Origin: Syntrophobacteraceae bacterium
Lineage (GTDB): Bacteria > Desulfobacterota > Syntrophobacteria > Syntrophobacterales > Syntrophobacteraceae
Length of the DNA stretch: 64,000 nucleotides
Direction of reading: 5' to 3'
Assembly (NCBI GenBank): GCA_003566995.1
Contig: PXBG01000151.1
Span: 1 to 64,000, forward strand
The notes beneath the pieces were generated by a model, which did no database searches, had not been told where the DNA came from, and saw nothing but the letters and a program-made list of their open reading frames with translations. How positions within the stretch are numbered: position 1 is the stretch's first letter; each line of letters begins with the position of its first letter. The translations under genes and the position numbers were made by a program. Shown here piece after piece: positions 1-7,177 of the stretch.

Positions 1-63
1 CGCGGCGCAAAGATGACCTGCTCGGGCCATGACCGCACTCCAGTGACAGTCTTGAGTCTCCGG

Positions 64-1791
64 TCATCCTCTCCGCAGCATCTTCCTGATTTCATTCCAG
101 GGCCTGGTGTTGAGGACATCTTTGGCCTCAAGCCATCCGCGGCGGGCCTGGCCCATGCCGAAACGCATAAAATCCAGTTCCGCGATGCTGTGAGCATCCG
201 TGGAGATGGCGATTTTCACCCCCATCTCTTTGGCCTGCATGCAGTGGACGTCCGAGAGATCCAGCCGGTCGGGCTGAGAGTTCAATTCCAGAAAGCATCC
301 CTGTTTGGCGGCAGCTTCCAGTACTTTTTCCATGTCCACCTCGTAGGCGTCTCTTCTGCCAATCAGTCTGCCGGTGGGATGGCCAAGAATGTGAAAGCAG
401 GGATTGTCCATGGCCCTCAGAATTCGTTCGGTCATTCGACTGCCGGACATGTTCTGATGGTAGTGAACGGAGCAGACGGTGAGATCCAGCTCCCTGAGCA
501 CCTCTTCGGGAAGGTCCAGGGTTCCGTCTTCCAAAATGTCCACCTCGATGCTCTTGAGGACCCTTATCCCTTTTGAGCTGTCATTGAAGCGGTCGATTTC
601 CTCCAATTGCGTGCGCAGCCGCTTCACATCGAGGCCATGTGCTACGGTGACTTTCTGGGAGTGGTCGGTGACGGCCAGATAGTCATAGCCCCGCGCCCGG
701 GCGGCCTCGGCCATTTCTTCCAGGGTGTTCCGCCCATCCGTCAGCCTGGTGTGGCTGTGCAAATCCCCTCGCAAATCCTCGAGGGTGACCAGTTGCGGTA
801 AGCCGCCCTTTTGCGCAGCTTCGATTTCACCCCTGTTTTCCCGCAGCTCCGGTTCGATGTAGGCCAGGCCCAGTTTGTGGTAGACTTCTTCCTCCGTTTT
901 TCCCGCGACGCGCTCATCTCCCTTGAAAACGCCGTACTCGTTGATTTTTAAATTTTTTTCCCCGCCCAGCCTGCGCACGGCTATGTTGTGGGCCTTGGAA
1001 CCCGTGAAATAATGCATGGCGGCACCATAGCTTTCCTGAGCCACCACGCGGAGATCGAGCTGCAGGCCTCCCCTTGCGATCACCGTGGAACGGGTCTCTC
1101 CACGGGAGACGACCTCCACCACATCCTCGTGGTCCACGAAGGCCTCCATGACCTCGCCTTTGGAATCTTTTCCGCACGCGGCCAGAATATCCAGGTCTCC
1201 CACCGTTTCACGGCAGCGGCGATAACTCCCCGCCACCATCACCTTTTTCACTCCCCTCACTTTGTTCAGGTGCTCACGAAAAGCTTCGGCAATTTCTTCC
1301 ACATCCTTCAAAAGATACCGCTCTTTTTTCCCCGCCAGCTTTTCAATGCCTTCGAGAATTTTTTTCTCCATTTTAGGGCCGAAACCGGACAGATGACGGA
1401 TTTTTTCTTTTTCGGCCGCTGCTTTCAGGTCCTCCAGGCTTTCAATTCCCAGTTCACGGTGCAGAAAATGAACCCGCTTGGGACCCAAACCCTCGATGGC
1501 GGTCATTTTCACCCTTTCGGACGGAATGCGGGACTGGAGTTCCTTCAACTGGCTCAATTCCCCCGTTTTCACAATTTCGCTTATTTTTTCAGCCAAATCC
1601 TCACCGATACCAGGCAGTTTCGACAGGTCTTCATCTTTCTCCAGCATGTCCGCAACGTTTCCCGACAGTTCATCCACCGTTCGGGCCGCATTGCGATAAG
1701 CACGCACCCTGAAGGGGTTGGCCCCCTCCACCTCCAGAAGATCCGCCACTTCATTGAATATTTCGACGATGTTGCGATTTTTTACGGGCAT
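64..1791 (-). CDS. polX: DNA polymerase X family protein with C-terminal PHP domain
   Basis: This 575-residue protein has the bacterial PolX order: helix-hairpin-helix lyase-type region (about 1-150, with the HhH runs LPGIGEDLA and GFGPKMEKK), polymerase beta-like nucleotidyltransferase (about 155-320, GSYRR followed by GDLDIL with metal-binding D199 and D201), and a PHP phosphoesterase domain (about 335-575, starting DLHSHTRLTDG, then GHP and STDAHS). In this family the polymerase fills short gaps in base-excision repair and the PHP domain supplies 3'-5' exonuclease or phosphatase activity. The length is typical of the family. The ATG start directly precedes the conserved VKNRNIVEIFNEVAD. 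It is transcribed leftwards, alone; no partner gene is visible within the window. Confidence 0.95.
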   Translation of the reverse strand: MPVKNRNIVEIFNEVADLLEVEGANPFRVRAYRNAARTVDELSGNVADMLEKDEDLSKLPGIGEDLAEKISEIVKTGELSQLKELQSRIPSERVKMTAIEGLGPKRVHFLHRELGIESLEDLKAAAEKEKIRHLSGFGPKMEKKILEGIEKLAGKKERYLLKDVEEIAEAFREHLNKVRGVKKVMVAGSYRRCRETVGDLDILAACGKDSKGEVMEAFVDHEDVVEVVSRGETRSTVIARGGLQLDLRVVAQESYGAAMHYFTGSKAHNIAVRRLGGEKNLKINEYGVFKGDERVAGKTEEEVYHKLGLAYIEPELRENRGEIEAAQKGGLPQLVTLEDLRGDLHSHTRLTDGRNTLEEMAEAARARGYDYLAVTDHSQKVTVAHGLDVKRLRTQLEEIDRFNDSSKGIRVLKSIEVDILEDGTLDLPEEVLRELDLTVCSVHYHQNMSGSRMTERILRAMDNPCFHILGHPTGRLIGRRDAYEVDMEKVLEAAAKQGCFLELNSQPDRLDLSDVHCMQAKEMGVKIAISTDAHSIAELDFMRFGMGQARRGWLEAKDVLNTRPWNEIRKMLRRG

Positions 1792-2322
1792 TTTGTCCCT
1801 CTGAACACCATGAATTCCTTTTTCCCAAAGAAGACGGTTTCTCCAGCCGGCTGAAACCTGTATGATGATATAAATTACTTCTAAACTTATTCTTCGAGTG
1901 CGTCCAGACCTGAAGGGGAGCGCGCGGGAATGCCCTCCTGGGTCAGATTGCAGGAAACCTCAGGCAACCGCAATTCACATGAGCGCCCGTTCGCTCAGAC
2001 AGAAAAAAAAATCAGATCTCAGTGTTCATTCCACTCGGCTGAAAACCTTCTTACTCAATCGCGTCCAGAAGTTCCGGCACCACAGCTTGTTTTCTGCCCG
2101 TCACCACGGTGAAGCATGCCTCAGAGGTGTTCATGGAGGAAAATCTTTCGCAACTCGCTTCATCATCCCGGGGAAATCCGGCATCCCCAAGAATTTTTAA
2201 GACTGTGTTCCGGATTTCGCTTCGATGGCCCGCAAAGGCTTCTGTAAAGGAGTCGAAAAGCTTGAATCCCTAGAGGAAACCTTTCAAGAGCATTTGAAAA
2301 CAGGAAATGGAAAGGAGAAACC
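1792..2322. other. 531-bp intergenic region between polX and ppsA
   Basis: This gap between divergent genes holds no recognisable RNA and no convincing complete gene. An AT-rich stretch near 1861-1895 could carry the polX promoter but shows no clear -35/-10 pair. A possible broken minus-strand frame at 2051-2293 is listed separately. Confidence 0.5.
2051..2293 (-). pseudogene. possible remnant gene with in-frame amber codon
   Basis: On the minus strand an ATG at 2293 is followed after seven codons by TAG (2270-2272) and then by a 72-codon open frame to TAA at 2051. The frame reads like protein (for example SEACFTVVTGRKQAVVPELL near its end) and has no ATG, GTG or TTG between the amber codon and the middle of the frame. 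I do not recognise the family. It could be a 5'-damaged gene remnant, a chance open frame, or, least likely, a gene read through TAG. There is no good Shine-Dalgarno sequence before the ATG. Confidence 0.3.
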
Positions 2323-4722
2323 ATGAGGAAAGAATATCCCTATCTTCGATGGTTCGACGAACTGACATCCGAAGATGTGGACATGGTGGGGGGCAAAAAC
2401 GCTTCCCTGGGAGAGATGATCGGCACGCTCAAGGAAGAGGGCATTCGAGTGCCCGACGGCTTTGCCACCACCGCGGAGGCTTACTGGAAATTTCTCGAGG
2501 CAAATCAGCTGAACGATCGCATGGGCGAGCTTCTCCATGACCTGAAAAACAGCAGAAAGTCTCTTCAGGAAGTGGGAAAAGCCATCCGCAAGCTGCTGAG
2601 AACCGCTGAGTTTCCCCAGGAGGTCTCCCGTTCCATCGGAGATTTCTACAAGGAACTGAGCAGTCGCTACAACACGGAGGATGTGGATGTGGCGGTGCGC
2701 AGCAGCGCCACGGCGGAGGACCTTCCCGAAGCCAGCTTTGCGGGCCAGCAGGAGTCCTTTCTCAATGTTTCCGGTGAGGAAGATCTCCTTCATGCCTGCC
2801 GCAGATGCTATGCCTCCCTTTTCACGGACCGGGCCATCAGTTACCGCGAAGAAAAGGGCTTTGAACACATGAAAGTGGCCCTGTCCATCGGCGTTCAGAA
2901 GATGGTGCGCTCGGACACGGCAGGCTCCGGGGTCATCTTCACCATTGACACGGAAACGGGCTTTGAAGATGCCATCGTCATCAACGCTGCCTGGGGATTG
3001 GGGGAAAACGTGGTCCAGGGAACGGTGAATCCGGATGAATACACGGTCTTCAAGCCCCTTCTCTCCCGGGAGCATTTGGAACCCATCATCGGAAAAGTCC
3101 TTGGGGCAAAAAAACAAAAGATGATTTATGCCACGGGAGGCAGCAAACGGACGAAGAACGTGGACACTTCCAGGAAGGAGCGGGACTCTTTCGTCCTGAG
3201 CAATGGAGAAATCCTGAAGCTGGGACGCTGGGCAGCGGTCATTGAAAAGCATTACGGCAAGCCCATGGACATCGAATGGGCCAAGGACGGGGAATCGGGA
3301 GACCTTTTCATCGTTCAGGCCCGGCCCGAAACGGTCCAGTCTCAAAAGGAGGCCGAATCCCTCAAGAGTTACGCTCTCAAGGAAAAGGGGAAGAAGATCC
3401 TCTCGGGCCTGAGCATCGGGGAGGCCATTGTGGCGGGAAAGGTTTCACGGATCAAAAGCGCCGATGAGATCGAGCGGTTCAAAGACAATTCCATCCTGGT
3501 GACGGAAATGACGGACCCGGACTGGGTCCCCATCATGAAGCGGGCCGCGGGCATCATCACCGACCACGGAGGCAGGACGTCTCATGCGGCCATCGTGAGC
3601 CGCGAACTGGGGGTTCCCGCCATTGTGGGAACGAGCAAAGCCACGGAAGTTCTGGAAGATGATCAGGAGATCACTCTTTCCTGCGCCGAAGGAGATCAGG
3701 GCAATGTCTACGAGGGCATCCTGGAATACGAGGAGAAGGAAATCAACCTTCAGGATCTTCCGGAAACCAGGACCAAAATCATGATGATCGCCGCCAATCC
3801 CGCGGCGGCATTCCGCTGGTGGCGACTGCCCTGTGAAGGCATAGGCCTGGCGCGAATGGAATTCATCATCAACAACCTCATCAAGATCCACCCCATGGCC
3901 CTGGTCCATTTCGATCAGTTGGAAGACAGGGAGGCGAAAAAGCAAATTGAAGAGCTGACCCGCAGCCATGAGGAAAGAACGGAGTACTTTGTGGACCTGC
4001 TGGCCCAGGGCATCGGGAAAATCGCCGCCTCTCAGTATCCCCATGAGGTGATCGTTCGCATGAGCGATTTCAAGACCAATGAGTACGCAGAACTCATCGG
4101 GGGAAAACAGTTCGAGCCCGCCGAGGAAAACCCCATGCTCGGTTTCCGCGGAGCCTCCCGTTACTACAGCGACCGCTACCAGGAAGGATTCGCCCTGGAG
4201 TGCCGGGCCATCAAGCGGGTACGCGAAACCATGGGAATGGACAATGTCATCATCATGATCCCCTTTTGCCGGACCCTCCAAGAGGCGGACCGGATTCTGG
4301 ATGTGCTGTCGCAAAATGGCCTCAGGCAGGGAGAGAATGGCCTTCAGGTCTACGTGATGTGTGAAATCCCGAGCAACGTGATCCTGGCGGAAGAGTTTGC
4401 GGAGCGCTTTGACGGCTTTTCCATCGGGAGCAATGACCTCACCCAGCTGGTTCTGGGCGTGGACAGGGATTCGGCGGAACTTTCCGAATTGTTCGATGAG
4501 CGCAACGAGGCGGTGAAAAGGATGATCGCGGACGTCATCGCCGCCGCCCATCGTTCCGACCGCAAGATCGGCATCTGCGGGCAGGCGCCAAGCGATCACG
4601 CCGATTTTGCTGAGTTTCTGGTGAAGGAAGGCATCGATTCCATTTCCCTCAATCCCGACAGCGTCATCGGGGTCAAGGAGAGGGTGGCAAAAAAGGAAAA
4701 GGAAACAGAGGGGAAAAAGTAA
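2323..4722 (+). CDS. ppsA: Phosphoenolpyruvate synthase (pyruvate, water dikinase)
   Basis: The 799-residue protein converts pyruvate plus ATP to PEP, AMP and phosphate, the entry to gluconeogenesis from C2/C3 substrates. The N-terminal ATP-grasp part opens with DVDMVGGKNASLGEM and has the Arg-rich VRSSATAEDLPEASFAGQQE. The central swivelling domain carries the phospho-His in GGRTSHAAIVSRELG (His421). The C-terminal TIM barrel has the PEP-binding signatures ENPMLGFRG, GSNDLTQL and GICGQAP. Length and motif order match the family (about 790-800 residues). The start is set by AAAGGAG a few bases upstream of ATG. A strong hairpin follows the gene, suggesting its transcript ends or is stabilised there. 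In an anaerobe growing on acetate, propionate or similar acids this enzyme would feed sugar synthesis. Confidence 0.97.
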   Translation: MRKEYPYLRWFDELTSEDVDMVGGKNASLGEMIGTLKEEGIRVPDGFATTAEAYWKFLEANQLNDRMGELLHDLKNSRKSLQEVGKAIRKLLRTAEFPQEVSRSIGDFYKELSSRYNTEDVDVAVRSSATAEDLPEASFAGQQESFLNVSGEEDLLHACRRCYASLFTDRAISYREEKGFEHMKVALSIGVQKMVRSDTAGSGVIFTIDTETGFEDAIVINAAWGLGENVVQGTVNPDEYTVFKPLLSREHLEPIIGKVLGAKKQKMIYATGGSKRTKNVDTSRKERDSFVLSNGEILKLGRWAAVIEKHYGKPMDIEWAKDGESGDLFIVQARPETVQSQKEAESLKSYALKEKGKKILSGLSIGEAIVAGKVSRIKSADEIERFKDNSILVTEMTDPDWVPIMKRAAGIITDHGGRTSHAAIVSRELGVPAIVGTSKATEVLEDDQEITLSCAEGDQGNVYEGILEYEEKEINLQDLPETRTKIMMIAANPAAAFRWWRLPCEGIGLARMEFIINNLIKIHPMALVHFDQLEDREAKKQIEELTRSHEERTEYFVDLLAQGIGKIAASQYPHEVIVRMSDFKTNEYAELIGGKQFEPAEENPMLGFRGASRYYSDRYQEGFALECRAIKRVRETMGMDNVIIMIPFCRTLQEADRILDVLSQNGLRQGENGLQVYVMCEIPSNVILAEEFAERFDGFSIGSNDLTQLVLGVDRDSAELSELFDERNEAVKRMIADVIAAAHRSDRKIGICGQAPSDHADFAEFLVKEGIDSISLNPDSVIGVKERVAKKEKETEGKK

Positions 4723-4740
4723 CGCCATAATGGTGAAGGG

Positions 4741-4772
4741 TGGGGCACCGGGCAGGTTTGCCCGGTGCCCCA
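4741..4772. repeat. perfect 14-bp inverted repeat between ppsA and trkH
   Basis: TGGGGCACCGGGCA and its exact complement are separated by GGTT. It forms a very stable stem-loop 18 bases after the ppsA stop, but no T-run follows on either strand, so it is better read as an mRNA-stabilising or factor-dependent 3' hairpin than as a classical intrinsic terminator. Confidence 0.75.
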
Positions 4773-4817
4773 GGTTGCAGGGCCTGCCACATGCGAAGGA
4801 AAGAAAAGAGGTGATTC

Positions 4818-6278
4818 GTGTCAGACCAAGCAGCTGGCCTCACCTACGCTGTCCGTCCTCGCATCCTTTTCAAGTACTTCGGCCAGCTTTGCCTTGTGCT
4901 CACCTTCCTGACGGCCGTGCCCCTTTCGGTGGCGCTCATCCATGGCGAGATGCACCTGGCTTTGAGGTACGCCGCTGTCATTGCGTCCATCGGGGGCCTG
5001 GGAGGGATTCTCGGCAGAATACATGCCCCCCGGGATGTGCAGGTCAACGAGGCCATGGTCCTGGTGGCTTTCATATTCCTCTTCACACCCCTGGTCATGT
5101 CCTTTCCCATGATGGGCTCCGGGCTCCCTTTTTCCGACGCCCTTTTTGAAGCCATTTCCGCAGCCACCACCACGGGCCTTTCCACCGTCACAAATCTGGA
5201 GGAGATGCCCCGGACTTTTCTTTTTGGCCGCGCATGGATGCAGTGGTACGGCGGCCTGGGAATCGTCATTCTCTCCCTCGCCCTGCTGCTGCGGCCGGGA
5301 ACCGTGGCCAAGAAACTCGCGGTCACCGAGAGCCGGGAAGAGGATCTGGTCGGAGGCACCAGAGCCCATGCGCGCCGGATGCTCATGGTGTACCTCATAC
5401 TGACGGGGATGGGAATCTTCCTGCTGGTGGGAGGGGGGGTTCGCTTGTTCGACGCCCTGCTTTACACCATGGCATCGGTTTCAACGGGAGGTTTTGCTCC
5501 TCATGACGCCAGCCTGGCCGCCCTGGACGGCAAGATGGTTCACTATCCGATCATCCTCGTCTGTCTGGCAGGTGCCGTCCCCTTGACCTATTACCACGGC
5601 ATGCGCAAAAAAGGCCGAAGGCCCGCCACGGACGCTCTGCAGTTGCGGGGACTCATGGTCATGGGTCTTTTGATGAGCCTCCTCCTTGGCCTTTGCCTGG
5701 CCATGGTAGATCGGACCGGATGGACGGAAGCGTTGCACCATGCTCCCATTGTCGCTTTTTCAGCCCAGACCACTGCGGGGTTCTCGAGCCTGGATCTGGC
5801 GCAACTCCACGCCTCCTCCAAGCTCGTCATCATCCTGGCCATGGCCGTGGGAGGTGGCGTGGGGTCCACAGCGGGCGGTTTTAAGATCCTGCGCCTGCTC
5901 ATGATCATCAACGTTTTGCGCGTAGTGCTGAGGCGGGCCTGTGCCACGAGCCATGCCATCCTTATACCCCGAATGGCCGGCCGGCGCATGGAGGAGACGG
6001 AAATCCATGAAGGTCTTCTCATTGTCCTGCTCTTCGTGGCGGTCATTTTTCTTTCATGGCTGCCTTTTGTCCTCATGGGGTACCCTCCCCTGGACTCCCT
6101 GTTTGAGGTGGTTTCCGCCACGGGGACGGTGGGGCTTTCAGCAGGACTGGTCAGCCAGGAGATGCCCGCTCTTCTCAAGGGCATCCTGTGTGTGGACATG
6201 CTCCTTGGAAGGCTGGAAATACTCGCCTGGCTCGTGATGGTCTATCCCAGAACCTGGATCGGAAGGAGGTTATCATAG
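4818..6278 (+). CDS. trkH: TrkH-type potassium uptake channel subunit
   Basis: This 486-residue, very hydrophobic inner-membrane protein has the four pore-loop repeats of the TrkH/KtrB/HKT family: TTTGLST, STGGFAP, TTAGFSS and TGTVGLSAG, each contributing a filter glycine. It forms the K+-translocating dimer that is gated by the cytoplasmic TrkA ring. A GTG start at 4818 is chosen because AGAGGTG lies just upstream and the reading frame then begins with a short cytoplasmic tail before the first helix. Only three bases separate it from the downstream trkA, so the two are co-transcribed and probably translationally coupled. Length is normal for TrkH. Confidence 0.95.
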   Translation: MSDQAAGLTYAVRPRILFKYFGQLCLVLTFLTAVPLSVALIHGEMHLALRYAAVIASIGGLGGILGRIHAPRDVQVNEAMVLVAFIFLFTPLVMSFPMMGSGLPFSDALFEAISAATTTGLSTVTNLEEMPRTFLFGRAWMQWYGGLGIVILSLALLLRPGTVAKKLAVTESREEDLVGGTRAHARRMLMVYLILTGMGIFLLVGGGVRLFDALLYTMASVSTGGFAPHDASLAALDGKMVHYPIILVCLAGAVPLTYYHGMRKKGRRPATDALQLRGLMVMGLLMSLLLGLCLAMVDRTGWTEALHHAPIVAFSAQTTAGFSSLDLAQLHASSKLVIILAMAVGGGVGSTAGGFKILRLLMIINVLRVVLRRACATSHAILIPRMAGRRMEETEIHEGLLIVLLFVAVIFLSWLPFVLMGYPPLDSLFEVVSATGTVGLSAGLVSQEMPALLKGILCVDMLLGRLEILAWLVMVYPRTWIGRRLS

Positions 6279-6281
6279 ACT

Positions 6282-6959
6282 ATGAGAATCGCTTTTGTAG
6301 GAGCCGGTGAAGTCACCACCATGACTGCTGATCTTCTCATAAAACGGGGACATGAAGTCATCATCATCGAGAAGGACAAGGGCATCATCGACGAGCTTGC
6401 AGATACCCTGGACTGCAGCTTTCTCCATGGAGACGGAACCACCCCTCCCATCCTTCGTGAAGTGGGCCCGGAACAAACCGATGTCCTCTTCTGCATGAGC
6501 GACAGCGACCAGTCAAATCTCATCTCCAGCCTGGTGGGCCGCTCTCTGGGCTTCAAGCGTGTCATTCCAAGCATCCACGACCCTGAATTTGAAGGCATCT
6601 GCTGGGAACTGAACCTCAAAGACACCATCTGGCCCTCCCGAACCATCAGCCGCTATCTGGCCGACATGGTGGAAGGCCGCGACATTCTGGAACTCTCCAC
6701 CGTCATCAAAGGCGAAGCGAGGTTCTTCACCTTCACGGTGGATCAGGAGGAGGGAAAGAAACTGACCGAACTCGACCTTCCTGAAAAGGCCAGGGTCATC
6801 TGTTACTATCGGGACGGCCGGTTCTCTCTGGTCACCGATGAGTCAGAGGTCAAACTCCGCAAGGGGGACGAGGTGGTCATCCTGACTCACAGTGCAAACA
6901 TCGCCGATTTGAGAGACAGGTGGAATCCCAAACAAACTGATGACGACGGGGAGGATTAG
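6282..6959 (+). CDS. trkA: TrkA family potassium uptake regulatory protein
   Basis: The 225-residue protein has one RCK unit: a Rossmann fold beginning MRIAFVGAGEVTTMTADLL with the GxGxxG-like dinucleotide loop and acidic IIIEKDK, followed by a TrkA-C domain (about 140-215). This single-RCK size is the KtrA type, unlike the double-RCK E. coli TrkA. It binds NAD(H)/ATP and gates the membrane subunit encoded immediately upstream. The start ATG lies three bases after trkH with GGAAGGAGG inside the trkH 3' end acting as ribosome binding site. No further gene follows in the operon. Confidence 0.93.
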   Translation: MRIAFVGAGEVTTMTADLLIKRGHEVIIIEKDKGIIDELADTLDCSFLHGDGTTPPILREVGPEQTDVLFCMSDSDQSNLISSLVGRSLGFKRVIPSIHDPEFEGICWELNLKDTIWPSRTISRYLADMVEGRDILELSTVIKGEARFFTFTVDQEEGKKLTELDLPEKARVICYYRDGRFSLVTDESEVKLRKGDEVVILTHSANIADLRDRWNPKQTDDDGED

Positions 6960-7177
6960 TTCCTCATTTCCCTCAAGGAAACCAGCGGTTCAAGTTCTCC
7001 TTCGCTCGATTCCCCCACACGGCCTATGAGCAAAGGGGAAAGGCAGAGCATGGCGAGCACCCCAAGGAAGGGCAGTTTCCTTGAGAGCATTTTCATTGTC
7101 GTTGCCGGCGGCCAGGAGTGCCCCGCCCCCGCGAAGCTGATCAGACGCCCAGCATGTCGCTCCCCCTTGTCATTCCT

